Positions 27,370-37,095 of a stretch of 64,000 nt of DNA are shown piece after piece; position 1 is the stretch's first letter, and the number at the start of each line of letters is the position of its first letter. The notes under the pieces were generated by a model. That model saw only the letters and a list, made by a program, of their open reading frames with translations. It was not told the origin of the DNA and ran no database searches. The DNA is from an uncultured Fodinibius sp. (lineage in GTDB: Bacteria > Bacteroidota > Rhodothermia > Balneolales > Balneolaceae): positions 1 through 64,000 of the forward strand of contig CAJXMJ010000002.1 in NCBI GenBank assembly GCA_913056455.1, given 5' to 3'. Both the position numbers and the translations under genes were made by a program.

Positions 27370-28596
27370 ATGAATATAATCCATTGCATGGCTGTTCTGA
27401 AACCATTTAAAGCTTGGCACCCTGAACCAAAAAACGTAGAACAAATTGCTTGTGTTCCTTATGATGTTGTAAACGTCAAAGAAGCACGTTCACTTGCTGA
27501 AGGTAATCCCCAAAGTTTCCTCCATGTTGTGCGACCCGAAATTGATTTGCCGGAAGGAACCGATCCGCATGATGACGAAGTGTACGACAAAGGGGCAGAA
27601 AATTTGCACAAATTTTTGACGAATGGCACGCTGCAGCAGGAAGATGAACCGCAAATCTATGTGTACCAACTAATACGAAACGGACGACCTCAAACAGGTA
27701 TTTTTGCCTGCGTATCAGTGGAAGACTATGACAATGAAGTAATACTCAAACATGAACTTACACGACCCGCAAAAGAGGACGACCGTACGCGCCATATCCT
27801 CACGCAGCAGGCTCACGCAGAACCGGTGATGCTGACGTATAAAGATGATGAGGAGACTGAAAACCTTATTAGTCAAACCACCCAGAAAAAACCTCTTTTT
27901 GAATTTAAAGCTTCTGATAACGTCATCCATAAATTATGGCGAGCAGACAAAACGAAAGCATTTGTTGAGGCATTTGAATCAATCTCTAACCTGTATATAG
28001 CCGATGGTCATCATCGGTGCAAAAGCGCATCCCGCGCAGCGGAACAGAAAAAAAGGAATAACCCGGATCATACTGGTGATGAGGAGTATAACTTCTTCCC
28101 GGCCGTTATTTTTCCTATGTCTAACATGAATATTCTTCCTTACAACCGTGTGGTCCATAGAATCCCCGATAATTTTTTAAGTACGCTACAGGAGGAGTTT
28201 AACCTTACCCCCAATGGGTATGCTAAGCCATCCGAAAAAGGAACAATAAGTATTTATATAGATGGGTCCTGGTACGGTATGGAACTTCCATTGGATCAAA
28301 ATCCCAACAGCGTCCAAAAACTTGATGTACATCGACTCCAAGAGTTTGTACTTTCTCCTCTATTGGATATTTCTGATCCCCGACGAGATGAAAACATTTC
28401 ATTTGTCGGCGGCATACGAGGTACCAAAGAATTAGAAAATCTTGTGGATAACGGAACGGCTGACCTAGCTATCAGCATGTTCGCTACAAGCATAGAAGAA
28501 CTGGTTCAAGTATCTGACGAAGGCCGACTTATGCCACCTAAATCAACATGGTTTGAACCCAAGCTACGATCGGGACTACTCGTTCATACTTTTTAA
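27370..28596 (+). CDS. DUF1015 family protein
   Basis: The protein has 408 residues from the ATG at 27370. A second ATG at 27388 (MAVLKPFKAWHP) matches the conserved family start better; neither has a clear ribosome site. Conserved parts are the CVPYDVVNVKEA region and IADGHHRCKSA. DUF1015 has no proven reaction, but in many genomes it sits beside serine biosynthesis genes. Here serC begins 25 bases downstream on the same strand, which repeats that association. Confidence 0.85.
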   Translation: MNIIHCMAVLKPFKAWHPEPKNVEQIACVPYDVVNVKEARSLAEGNPQSFLHVVRPEIDLPEGTDPHDDEVYDKGAENLHKFLTNGTLQQEDEPQIYVYQLIRNGRPQTGIFACVSVEDYDNEVILKHELTRPAKEDDRTRHILTQQAHAEPVMLTYKDDEETENLISQTTQKKPLFEFKASDNVIHKLWRADKTKAFVEAFESISNLYIADGHHRCKSASRAAEQKKRNNPDHTGDEEYNFFPAVIFPMSNMNILPYNRVVHRIPDNFLSTLQEEFNLTPNGYAKPSEKGTISIYIDGSWYGMELPLDQNPNSVQKLDVHRLQEFVLSPLLDISDPRRDENISFVGGIRGTKELENLVDNGTADLAISMFATSIEELVQVSDEGRLMPPKSTWFEPKLRSGLLVHTF

Positions 28597-28621
28597 TTGC
28601 TAACATTCTATCAATCCACCT

Positions 28622-29701
28622 ATGAAACGTGTTCACAACTTTAGTGCAGGACCTGCGACACTACCACTCGAAGTATTAGAAAAAGCCCAAGAAGAACTTA
28701 CCAACTTTCAAGATATGGGACGATCGGTGATGGAGATCAGCCACCGAAGCGCCCAATACACTGAGATCGACCGGCAGGCAAAAGCTCGTCTCCGAGACCT
28801 TCTCAATCTCGGTGATAATTTTGAAATCATGTTTCTTCAAGGCGGTGCCAGTTCACAATTCATGATGGTTCCCTTTAACTTTCTGGATGAGAATCAGACA
28901 GCTGATTACATCGACACCGGACGATGGTCAAACAAGGCGATCAAAGAGGCAGAAGTTTTTGGCAATGTTCATCGCCCTTACAGCAGTAGTGAAAGCGGGT
29001 ATGATCGCGTTCCATCCAACGATGAACTAAATTTTAGTGATAACCCAGCTTATGTCCACTTTACCTCAAATAATACTGTTGCAGGTACCCAGTTTCCCAA
29101 GGAACCCGAAACCAATGGCATTCCACTGGTTTGCGATGCTTCATCGGACTTTTTATCCAAGCCCATAGACGCATCTCGTTACGGGATAATTTATGCCGGG
29201 GCTCAGAAAAATATTGGACCCGCCGGGGTAACGGTTGTCATCATTCGCAAAAATTTCCTGCAAAAAGCAGATCCCGAGGGTGTTCCGACTATTTTACAAT
29301 ATCAAACACATGCAGAAAAAATATTTAACACTCCTCCTACCTTTAATGTCTATATGGTTAATTTGGTATTAGAATGGATTCAGGACAAGGGGGGCTTGGA
29401 ATACTTCAAATCCTTTAATGAAGAAAAAGCCGGACTACTTTACAGTGAGATTGATCGTGATGATTTTTATCGCGGTGCCGTCGAAAAAGATTTTCGCTCA
29501 CTCATGAACGCCACTTTTCGACTTCCATCCGAAGAGCTCGAAGCCAAGTTCTTAACAGATGCGGAAGAACACGATCTCTATACCTTAAAGGGTCATCGAA
29601 GCGTAGGGGGTATCCGAGCCAGCATGTATAATGCTTGCCCAATGGAAAGCGTGGAAGCACTGGTTGATTTTATGAAGACGTTTAGAAAGAAAAACGGATA
29701 A
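28622..29701 (+). CDS. serC: Phosphoserine aminotransferase
   Basis: The protein has 359 residues. It begins with the family signature FSAGPATLPLEVLEKAQEEL and has the PLP-lysine region in YGIIYAGAQKNIGPAGVTVV. It converts 3-phosphohydroxypyruvate and glutamate to phosphoserine, the second step of serine synthesis, and also acts in vitamin B6 synthesis in some bacteria. The first-step gene serA is in this window at 45110. It follows DUF1015 as a likely operon. Confidence 0.95.
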   Translation: MKRVHNFSAGPATLPLEVLEKAQEELTNFQDMGRSVMEISHRSAQYTEIDRQAKARLRDLLNLGDNFEIMFLQGGASSQFMMVPFNFLDENQTADYIDTGRWSNKAIKEAEVFGNVHRPYSSSESGYDRVPSNDELNFSDNPAYVHFTSNNTVAGTQFPKEPETNGIPLVCDASSDFLSKPIDASRYGIIYAGAQKNIGPAGVTVVIIRKNFLQKADPEGVPTILQYQTHAEKIFNTPPTFNVYMVNLVLEWIQDKGGLEYFKSFNEEKAGLLYSEIDRDDFYRGAVEKDFRSLMNATFRLPSEELEAKFLTDAEEHDLYTLKGHRSVGGIRASMYNACPMESVEALVDFMKTFRKKNG

Positions 29702-29716
29702 ACCGCTTCTATAAAG

Positions 29717-30334
29717 TTACATCAAGCCAAATACGGTTAAAAAATGATCAATCATATTTGGTACAAAAATCAACAAATAAAAAATACCCCAAAGAGCTCC
29801 TGCAAGATGAGCTTCGTGATTTATCTTGCCGCGCTCTTGTTTACTGGCGTACATACTGTAGATTAAATAGAGGATCGCAAAAACAAATGCCGGGATGGGA
29901 ATGGGTATCAACATCAAATAAATTTTTTCCATCGGGAATAGAAATATAAAGGCGAAAAGAACTGAGCCTACTGCACCCGACGCTCCCAACGTAGCATAGT
30001 TGGGATCATCCTTAAATTTTATGACTGATGGTATCCCGGCCACAATAAGCCCCGTCAAATACAAGCCCGAAAAGTAACCGGCACCTAATATCCGTTCCAT
30101 TATGGGACCAAAAAAGTAGAGAGTAAACATATTCACAAAAAGATGGCCCAAATTAGCGTGAAGAAATCCTGAAGTAATAAGCTCGTACCACCTATTTTCC
30201 CTAACGGTGCGATAAGGTTTTAGATATCCCCTTTCAATAAAGTTGGGATACAGATATAAGGCTCCCAGCGATACAATTACGTTGGCAACAACTATATAAA
30301 ATGTCGCAGGATAACTTGCTATATAATCTTCCAT
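29717..30334 (-). CDS. Rhomboid-family intramembrane serine protease
   Basis: The protein has 205 residues with about six membrane segments. The catalytic serine is Ser119 in LGASGAVGSV, and the catalytic histidine is His176 in HEAHLAGALWG. The early HANLGHLFVNMFTLYFFG segment provides the conserved oxyanion-side residues. All parts of the active rhomboid core are present. Substrates are membrane proteins that cannot be named from sequence. It converges on serC with 15 bases between stops. Confidence 0.9.
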   Translation of the reverse strand: MEDYIASYPATFYIVVANVIVSLGALYLYPNFIERGYLKPYRTVRENRWYELITSGFLHANLGHLFVNMFTLYFFGPIMERILGAGYFSGLYLTGLIVAGIPSVIKFKDDPNYATLGASGAVGSVLFAFIFLFPMEKIYLMLIPIPIPAFVFAILYLIYSMYASKQERGKINHEAHLAGALWGIFYLLIFVPNMIDHFLTVFGLM

Positions 30335-30446
30335 ATACGGTTATTTTTGATCATCGAAGATAGACAAGAGTCCATTCGATCTCCAATTTATTTTTCTTAG
30401 ACTTGCTATCAAAGCATCATAGTAGTTATATTTGACACTTCTTAAA

Positions 30447-30518
30447 GCCGATGTAGCTCAGGGGTAGAGCGATTCTCTCGTAAAGAATAGGTCGCTGGTT
30501 CGAATCCAGTCATCGGCT
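30447..30518 (+). tRNA. tRNA-Thr (CGT anticodon)
   Basis: This 72-base cloverleaf has acceptor GCCGATG/CATCGGC, D-arm GCTC/GAGC, anticodon arm ATTCT-CTCGTAA-AGAAT and T-arm GCTGG/CCAGT around TTCGAAT. The anticodon is CGT, decoding ACG. CCA is not encoded. Confidence 0.95.
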
Positions 30519-30677
30519 CAAAACCTCTCTTCTTTTTTAGATATATTTTTGCTGTACGAAACAAAATCAACTGTATCCAGTTGCAAAAAATTAACTTGGT
30601 TTTAGTATAAGCGCTGTGGATTTTTATATCCTGTAAAAATATATTACTGCATCCTTTAACCCTGAGGTATTATTACT

Positions 30678-31340
30678 TTGCGACTTCTTCTCCTATTTAT
30701 CTTGGCGATCAGTTTCTTCATAAGTTCTTGTGGTACAACCTCTCGGTTTGGTAAAGCTGATGATGCGCCTAAACCCAGCAAAACTGGCGAAAAAATCGAG
30801 GAAGGAGTAGCCAGCTGGTATGGCCCCAATTTTGATGGCAAATTGACAGCCAATGGAGAAATCTATGATATGTATGGTCTGACGGCCGCTCACCGGACGC
30901 TTCCCTTCAATACCGTTGTCAAAGTTCGAAATATGGACAATGGGAAATCGGTTACAGTTCGCATTAATGATCGCGGACCCTATGCTAAAAATCGTATCAT
31001 TGATCTATCCAAAAAAGCAGCTGACGAAATCGACATGTTGGGATCTGGAACAGCACCTGTTGAGCTTATCTTATTGGAAGGAGACTTAGAAAACTCTCGG
31101 ATAACCGATATAAAAGTACCCACGTACACGGTACAACTTGCCTCCTTTAACCATGAGCATCAAGCACAATCCCACGCCAAAAAAATACGCGGTGCCCACG
31201 TTGAAAAGATAAATATGGGTAACAAAACGGTTTATCGTGTATATCATGGCGTCTATACCGATAAAAATAACGCTCGTAAAAAACAGCGACAGCTCAAGCG
31301 ACAGGGATTCAGTGGCTACGTTAAGCAGATCGAAAATTAG
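30678..31340 (+). CDS. rlpA: RlpA-family septal ring lytic transglycosylase lipoprotein with SPOR domain
   Basis: The protein has 220 residues and starts at TTG. The TTG is required because the lipoprotein signal (LLFILAISFFISSC, lipidated Cys18) lies directly after it and no ATG is available. GAGG lies about 10 bases upstream. The double-psi beta-barrel domain (about 40-130) has GVASWYGPNFDGKLTANGE, LTAAHRTLPF and VRINDRGPY with its catalytic-type aspartate. A C-terminal SPOR domain (about 145-220) should bind denuded peptidoglycan at the septum. RlpA cleaves glycan strands lacking stem peptides. Confidence 0.9.
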   Translation: MRLLLLFILAISFFISSCGTTSRFGKADDAPKPSKTGEKIEEGVASWYGPNFDGKLTANGEIYDMYGLTAAHRTLPFNTVVKVRNMDNGKSVTVRINDRGPYAKNRIIDLSKKAADEIDMLGSGTAPVELILLEGDLENSRITDIKVPTYTVQLASFNHEHQAQSHAKKIRGAHVEKINMGNKTVYRVYHGVYTDKNNARKKQRQLKRQGFSGYVKQIEN

Positions 31341-31426
31341 AGTTTTAAAAAGTTGCCCATTCTTGGAATGTAATCTACCCATATTGTGGTTGTAGCACCT
31401 GAATTAACCATACATATTATATACAG

Positions 31427-32911
31427 ATGAAGAAAAAAATCATTGTCATTGGTAGCGGCTTTGGTGGGCTTGCTACCGCATCTCGACTATTATCACAGGG
31501 ATATGACGTCGAAATATTTGAAAAACGGGACAAACCCGGCGGCCGCGCTTACGTTTATAAAATGGACGGCTTTAAGTTTGACGGCGGGCCAACAGTCATA
31601 ACAGCACCCTTTTTATTTGATGAAATTTTTGAAGCCGCCGGTAAGAAACGGGAGGATTATTTCGAGCTTGTGCCCTGCGATCCTTTTTACCGGATATTCA
31701 ATTCTGAAGGACAAAAATTTGATTATAACGGAGATCACGACTTTGTACTAAATGAAATTGAACAATGGAATCCAGCCGATAAAGAAGGGTATACCAAATT
31801 TCTTAAAACAACCAAAGCAATTTTCAACAAGGGGTTTGTTGAACTGGCCGATCAGCCGTTTTTGAACCTGTGGGACATGATTAAGGTAGTGCCTGATCTC
31901 ATCCGCCTACAATCCCATAAGACGGTCTACAAGTACATCGCACAATATATAGAAAATGATTTCCTGCGCAAGGTTTTCTCGTTTCACCCCCTATTGGTGG
32001 GTGGAAACCCCTTTGATACAACTTCCATCTACGCAATGATACACTACCTGGAACGCGAATGGGGAGTACACTACGCTATGGGGGGGACCGGATCTATTGT
32101 AAATGCTCTGGTTCAGTTAATTGAAGAACAAGGGGGTGAATTCCATTATAACGCCGAGGTAGATGAAATAACAATCACCAATGGCAAAGCAACGGGTATT
32201 CGGCTAAACGATGGAAGTGAACATACTGCAGATCAAGTAGTATCAAATGCAGATGTAGCGTTCACCTATCGCAATATGATCCCAGAAAGTGAACGAACAA
32301 CGTGGACAAATCGTAAGATTGAGCGGACGAAGTACAGCATGTCACTTTTTGTCATTTATTTTGGAACCAAAAAGCGATATCTGGATTCTGAACTCGACCA
32401 TCATAATATCATTTTAGGTGAGCGTTATGAAGAACTGCTCTCCGATATATTCCATGATAAAAAGTTGGCTGAGGATTTTTCACTGTATCTGCATATGCCC
32501 ACAAAGACCGATCCCTCTCTTGCACCGGAAGGCTGCGAAGGATTTTATGTGCTTTCCCCGGTACCTCATTTAGACAGTGACACCGACTGGGATCAAAAAG
32601 CAAAGCCATATCGCGATGCCATCATTTCGTTTTTGGAAGAAAACTACCTGCCCGATCTCGAAGAAAATATAGTAGTTGAACACCATATAGATCCCCTGCA
32701 TTTCCAAAAGACCCTCAACAGCTACAAAGGATCCGCCTTTTCGGTAGAGCCTATTCTTACCCAATCAGCATGGTTTCGACCCCACAACAAATCCGAAGAT
32801 ATAGATGACCTATATTTTGTAGGTGCCGGTACTCATCCTGGTGCGGGACTCCCGGGTGTACTCTCATCTGCAAAAATTGCTGAAGATTTGATCTGTAACG
32901 AGAATGGATAA
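31427..32911 (+). CDS. crtI: Phytoene desaturase-family carotenoid oxidoreductase
   Basis: The protein has 494 residues. The N-terminal FAD-binding motif is [17 protein letters not shown], followed by [13 protein letters not shown] and [10 protein letters not shown]. The C-terminal segment [20 protein letters not shown] is typical of CrtI desaturases. It introduces double bases into phytoene on the way to lycopene-type carotenoids. No crtB or other carotenoid gene is adjacent. A related desaturase such as CrtN or CrtD cannot be excluded by eye. Confidence 0.88.
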   Translation: MKKKIIVIGSGFGGLATASRLLSQGYDVEIFEKRDKPGGRAYVYKMDGFKFDGGPTVITAPFLFDEIFEAAGKKREDYFELVPCDPFYRIFNSEGQKFDYNGDHDFVLNEIEQWNPADKEGYTKFLKTTKAIFNKGFVELADQPFLNLWDMIKVVPDLIRLQSHKTVYKYIAQYIENDFLRKVFSFHPLLVGGNPFDTTSIYAMIHYLEREWGVHYAMGGTGSIVNALVQLIEEQGGEFHYNAEVDEITITNGKATGIRLNDGSEHTADQVVSNADVAFTYRNMIPESERTTWTNRKIERTKYSMSLFVIYFGTKKRYLDSELDHHNIILGERYEELLSDIFHDKKLAEDFSLYLHMPTKTDPSLAPEGCEGFYVLSPVPHLDSDTDWDQKAKPYRDAIISFLEENYLPDLEENIVVEHHIDPLHFQKTLNSYKGSAFSVEPILTQSAWFRPHNKSEDIDDLYFVGAGTHPGAGLPGVLSSAKIAEDLICNENG

Positions 32912-32924
32912 TTTCGAATTTCAA

Positions 32925-32963
32925 TAAAAAAGTCCCGGACACTTTTAAAGTGCACGGGACTTC
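32925..32963 (-). terminator. Terminator between crtI and the carboxylase gene
   Basis: AGTCCCG and CGGGACT pair around an inner CACTTTTAAAGTG palindrome (32931-32961). The minus strand ends in six T, so it best serves the carboxylase operon; it may also stop crtI transcripts. Confidence 0.82.
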
Positions 32964-32987
32964 ATTCATTTCAAACTTTATGTCTTA

Positions 32988-34538
32988 TTATAAAGGCAGG
33001 TTATCATGCTTTTTCTGAGGCACTTGATCTACCTTATTCTCAGAAACCTCCAGCGCACGAATTAACTTTTCCCGTGTTTCGCTGGGCAGGATTACGTTAT
33101 CAATGAATCCACGTTCCGCAGCTTTGTACGGATGCGCAAACTCTTCTTTATAATAATCAATAAGCTCCTGCTCTTTGGCTTCAGGATCATCCGCAGCCTC
33201 AATCTCTTTGCGGAAGATAATTTCAACTGCCCCTTTTGGCCCCATAACAGCAATTTCAGCCGTTGGCCACGCTACGTTATAATCCGCGCGGATATGCTTG
33301 GAATTCATCACGTCATACGCTCCGCCGTACGCCTTACGGGTAATGACTGTCATCTTTGGTACCGTGGCCTCGCAAAATGCATATAACAGCTTAGCACCGT
33401 GTTTAATGATTCCACCCCACTCCTGATCCGTGCCAGGTAAAAAGCCTGGAACGTCTTCAAATGTTATCAATGGGATATTAAATGCATCACAAAAACGAAC
33501 AAAGCGAGCACCCTTCAGCGAAGCATCGATATCCAGTACTCCGGCCAGCGAAAGTGGCTGGTTAGCAACTACGCCTACACTTCGTCCGTCGATTCGAGCA
33601 AAGCCCACTACAATATTGGTAGCATAATGTTCGTGAACTTCCATGAACGAGTCTTTGTCTACAATACCCTCAATTACTTCCTTTATATCATAGGGTTTGT
33701 TGGGATTATCAGGGACAATATCATCCAGCTTTTTAGCCTTGGCAGAATCCGGCGCTTTTGATTCTTCTCGCGGAGGTTTCTCCTCACAATTCTGTGGCAC
33801 ATATGTTAAAAGCTTGCGAAGCTCCTGCAGGCAAATAGCATCATTTTCTTCCGTAAAATGGGCAACGCCCGATTTCGATCCGTGAGCACTGGCACCGCCC
33901 AATTCTTCGGAGGTCACCTCTTCATGCGTCACGGTCTTCACCACATTCGGCCCGGTAACAAACATATAACTGGTATTCTTGACCATAAACACAAAGTCGG
34001 TCAGCGCCGGACTATAAACCGCCCCACCGGCGCATGGTCCCATTACCGCCGAAAACTGGGGCACTACGCCCGAGGCCATACTATTCCGCCAGAAGACTTC
34101 GGCATAGCCGCCCAGCGATGAGACACCTTCCTGAATCCGTGCGCCGCCCGAATCATTAAGACCAATAATGGGTACGCCATTTTTCATCGCCATATCCATA
34201 ACTTTGCAGATCTTTTCGGCATGGGTCTCCGACAAAGATCCTCCAAAGACGGTAAAATCCTGACTAAATACGTAAATCGGTCGCCCGTGAATCTTTCCAA
34301 AGCCGGTAACAACGCCATCGCCGTCAATTCTTTTATCTTCGAGACCAAATTTATGACTACGATGTTTTACAAAAGGGTCAATCTCTTCAAAAGATCCCTT
34401 ATCCAGTAAAATATCAAGGCGTTCGCGCGCCGTCAGCTTTCCCTTGTCATGCTGCTTTTGAATTCGCTCTTCGCCTCCGCCCTTTTGCGCATCTTTACGT
34501 TTTTGTTTTAGTCGCTCTACCTTTTTATCCGAAGCCAT
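32988..34538 (-). CDS. pccB: Acyl-CoA (propionyl-CoA type) carboxylase beta chain
   Basis: The protein has 516 residues, a full-length carboxyltransferase. It shows [19 protein letters not shown] near the N-terminus, the oxyanion-type glycine pairs in [10 protein letters not shown] and [15 protein letters not shown], and the C-terminal repeat of the fold with [14 protein letters not shown] and [13 protein letters not shown]. It moves carboxyl from biotin to propionyl-CoA or a similar acyl-CoA. The biotin-carrying alpha subunit is not in the window. Methylmalonyl-CoA epimerase at 44640 would act next in the pathway. Its ATG directly follows the stop of the acidic protein, so the two are coupled. 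Confidence 0.92.
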   Translation of the reverse strand: MASDKKVERLKQKRKDAQKGGGEERIQKQHDKGKLTARERLDILLDKGSFEEIDPFVKHRSHKFGLEDKRIDGDGVVTGFGKIHGRPIYVFSQDFTVFGGSLSETHAEKICKVMDMAMKNGVPIIGLNDSGGARIQEGVSSLGGYAEVFWRNSMASGVVPQFSAVMGPCAGGAVYSPALTDFVFMVKNTSYMFVTGPNVVKTVTHEEVTSEELGGASAHGSKSGVAHFTEENDAICLQELRKLLTYVPQNCEEKPPREESKAPDSAKAKKLDDIVPDNPNKPYDIKEVIEGIVDKDSFMEVHEHYATNIVVGFARIDGRSVGVVANQPLSLAGVLDIDASLKGARFVRFCDAFNIPLITFEDVPGFLPGTDQEWGGIIKHGAKLLYAFCEATVPKMTVITRKAYGGAYDVMNSKHIRADYNVAWPTAEIAVMGPKGAVEIIFRKEIEAADDPEAKEQELIDYYKEEFAHPYKAAERGFIDNVILPSETREKLIRALEVSENKVDQVPQKKHDNLPL

Positions 34539-36113
34539 CTAATTTTCTTGTTTATTGCGATTTTGTTTTTCCAAAAAATAACTCTGCAGGCGATCAGTAA
34601 AATCCACTGCTTCCTCAGAGTACATATCAACTAAATTTCGTTTGAAAATATCTTTCTCAATATACTTACTAACATCCTGCCAGCTATCATAGGCGGCAAT
34701 ATCCTCAATTGCCTGATCAAAAGCACGGTCAGATCCGCGGAAGATCTCCTCTATAAACAGCTCTTCATCGTCCGCTAACATATTACGGAGATTTTCGATC
34801 TCCTCATCCGAAGCATTTTCCTTTGTCAAATCAATAATAGGTTCATCAATAAAACCATCCTCATCGACCTCCTCGTCTTCTTCAGCTCCGAGCTCTTCTT
34901 TATATTCCTCGATCTCATCCTCACTCATGTAGCGCATCCACATAGGTGTCTCTTCAGAGCTATCTGTAATCTCAGTGTCCTTGTCAGGTTCTTCTTGTTC
35001 TTCTGTGGGTGAAGCGCTTTTTTCTGATAACGAATCTTTTCGTGTTTCTTCTTCTATCTCATCGGAGATATCTTGTTTCTCTCTCTCTTCCTCTTTCTCC
35101 TTGTCTTCGTTCTCCTCACTTTCCGATGTTACTTCGTTCTCCTCATCCTCTTCAGCTTCTTCTTTAAAAACGGCATTTAGCGAATCATCCTCTTCATCTT
35201 CTTTTGGCTCATCTGACTTCACCTGCTGATCCTTCCCTTCCAACTCCTGTTGCTCACTATCCTCAGCTTCTTCTCCTGACTCATCCTTTTCTTTTGATAC
35301 TGAGGCAGAGGGCTTTTTATCATTTTCTTCGTTCTTCGAAGGCGGCTGATCCTCAAAAAGTGAGGATTGATCATCTTCATATCCATCAAAATCCAGCAAC
35401 TCCGGTGATGAAAGTACTTCGATAAATTCAGCTCGACTAAGAACAGTATTCATCAGATCAAACTTCCGGGCAATCCGAGGCATCTTTTTATCCTCGAAAA
35501 ATAGTCTCAGCAAATTGGTGTCAATACCGTCATCCTGCAGCTGAAAAAGAGGTTCCAGCATTTGAGCCCAATTTAAAGGAGAATATCCCGAAGTTAACTT
35601 TTGATCAGCCTGAGTAATAATAGTTGAGCAGCGCTCTTTGCTCAACGTTTCTAAATCCTTCTTCTGAACATATCGAGAAAGCACAACAGCAAAATGTCGA
35701 TATACGACAACAGCCTCTAATCGCTGGTGCAACTGTTCGGCCGAAAGCTCATCTTTAGCTCCAAAAATAACGTCCGGAACATTCTTACGCGGCTGCACAA
35801 GTATCTCCAAAACATCAGAAACGGCCGTTTCAATTACTGCCTGTGCATAACTGGCCGGCAGACGGGCTTCATCTTGAATAGCATCAATAAACTGTTGCCA
35901 GGCATCGAGCACCGCATCCACACCGGTATTTGCCCAATCTGTTTTGGGGATATTCATCGAATCGGAAAGATTACGCTTTAGCTCTACGCTAATACGGCGA
36001 ACAATAAAAGATGGGAACTCCCAAGAGCGAAGTTCTTCAATACGATAATACTGATCGTTTTCGGGCAAACGATCTATTAACTTCTGCGTTATTTTCTGAA
36101 TGCTTTGTCTCAT
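34539..36113 (-). CDS. Highly acidic protein of unknown function, coupled to pccB
   Basis: The protein has 524 residues. Residues 1-250 form a helical, mixed-charge domain with no motif I recognise (RIEELRSWEFPSFIVRRISV). Residues about 255-455 are low complexity, dominated by Glu, Asp and Ser, and probably disordered. The last 80 residues are again helical (FIEEIFRGSDRAFDQAIEDI). There is no signal peptide or membrane segment, so it should be cytoplasmic. Its stop codon is followed at once by the pccB start, which suggests joint translation. I cannot name a function; an assembly or scaffold role for the carboxylase is only a guess from position. Confidence 0.8.
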   Translation of the reverse strand: MRQSIQKITQKLIDRLPENDQYYRIEELRSWEFPSFIVRRISVELKRNLSDSMNIPKTDWANTGVDAVLDAWQQFIDAIQDEARLPASYAQAVIETAVSDVLEILVQPRKNVPDVIFGAKDELSAEQLHQRLEAVVVYRHFAVVLSRYVQKKDLETLSKERCSTIITQADQKLTSGYSPLNWAQMLEPLFQLQDDGIDTNLLRLFFEDKKMPRIARKFDLMNTVLSRAEFIEVLSSPELLDFDGYEDDQSSLFEDQPPSKNEENDKKPSASVSKEKDESGEEAEDSEQQELEGKDQQVKSDEPKEDEEDDSLNAVFKEEAEEDEENEVTSESEENEDKEKEEEREKQDISDEIEEETRKDSLSEKSASPTEEQEEPDKDTEITDSSEETPMWMRYMSEDEIEEYKEELGAEEDEEVDEDGFIDEPIIDLTKENASDEEIENLRNMLADDEELFIEEIFRGSDRAFDQAIEDIAAYDSWQDVSKYIEKDIFKRNLVDMYSEEAVDFTDRLQSYFLEKQNRNKQEN

Positions 36114-36287
36114 AATTTTTGGGAAATATATTGTCTAACGAAAGGCAATACAACCTAAGAACGGCTCAATATGTTAAATCCTGAGAATCTTTTGAAATAT
36201 CCTTTCTATTTTGGCCGACAAATTTATAAACGCTGTGTCACCAAAGTTTTCATTTAGGATTTGATGATCCCTTATTACCTTTGGCCT

Positions 36288-36920
36288 ATGGTTACGCTAT
36301 CCGTCAAACAGTTAAAAAAATCTTTTGGTCCGAATATCATCTTTTCGGATGTCTCCTTTGATCATCAAGCCAGTGCCCTTGGTATTGCCGGGCCTAATGG
36401 CTCAGGAAAATCAACATTTCTTAAATGCCTTGGCGGACTTTTGCCTCCAACTTCGGGAGATATTGCGTGGAAAGATAATGGAACTGCACTCAATAAAACA
36501 GCTCTTAAAAACAAATTGGGATATGCCGCTCCCTACATCAATCTTTATAATGAGCTGAGCTGCAGGGAAAATCTGGAGTTCATTTCAAAGATGCGACACC
36601 AGTCGGATTTCATTAAAACGATTGATTTGTGGATCTCCAAGGTGGGTCTACGGCATGCTATCAATCAACCGTTTGGAAAACTATCAACGGGACAGCAGCA
36701 ACGAATGCGGCTGGCTTCGGCACTTTTTTATAATCCTGACATTTTACTTTTGGATGAGCCGGGATCTAATTTGGATGAAGCGGGCCGAGCGCTGATTACA
36801 GAAATAGTTACAGCTTTTGATGCCCCTGAAAAACTGATCATTATAGCATCAAACAATCCCGATGAGCTTGATCTCTGCGAGCGGGTCTTTTCTATTCAAG
36901 AAGAAACTTTTGTAAAATAG
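36288..36920 (+). CDS. ABC transporter ATP-binding protein, CcmA-like
   Basis: The protein has 210 residues from the ATG at 36288. A TTG start at 36261 would add nine residues, but the domain itself begins VTLSVKQLKKSFG. Walker A is GPNGSGKSTF, the signature is LSTGQQQRM, and Walker B is ILLLDEPGSN. It is a single nucleotide-binding domain of the small type used by CcmA (haem export) and related transporters. No permease gene is adjacent on either side, so its partner must be encoded elsewhere. It diverges from the acidic protein gene. Confidence 0.85.
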   Translation: MVTLSVKQLKKSFGPNIIFSDVSFDHQASALGIAGPNGSGKSTFLKCLGGLLPPTSGDIAWKDNGTALNKTALKNKLGYAAPYINLYNELSCRENLEFISKMRHQSDFIKTIDLWISKVGLRHAINQPFGKLSTGQQQRMRLASALFYNPDILLLDEPGSNLDEAGRALITEIVTAFDAPEKLIIIASNNPDELDLCERVFSIQEETFVK

Positions 36921-36922
36921 GA

Positions 36923-37093
36923 TCAATCCATCTGACAGGTTTCACCTTGGCAGCACTCCTGTACATTGATTCCACAACTAGCACACTGGCCGTGGCCATG
37001 CACCCAAACCAACGGTGCTTTGGCCCCGCAATAGGTACACCGGCGTTTTTTTTCCGAATCTTCCGAAGCAGTTGAAATCGTTTGATTTGCCAT
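36923..37093 (-). CDS. Small zinc-ribbon-like protein (56 residues)
   Basis: This gene was found by reading the minus strand. It runs from ATG at 37093 to TGA at 36923. It has a polar start (MANQTISTASEDSEKKRR), then CTYCGAKAPLVW, VHGHGQCASCG and a tail with CC and a final Cys. Two CxxC pairs with histidines between them look like a small zinc-binding ribbon. It starts 2 bases after the stop of the metallo-beta-lactamase-fold gene, so it is probably expressed with it. No function is known to me. Its tail-to-tail neighbour, the CcmA-like ATPase, ends 2 bases away. Confidence 0.72.
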   Translation of the reverse strand: MANQTISTASEDSEKKRRCTYCGAKAPLVWVHGHGQCASCGINVQECCQGETCQMD

Positions 37094-37095
37094 AA

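Noticed and set aside
34975-35229. A serine-rich open frame on the plus strand (84 residues).
   Set aside because: It is the complement of the Glu/Asp-rich region of the acidic protein; Ser-rich shadows are expected there.
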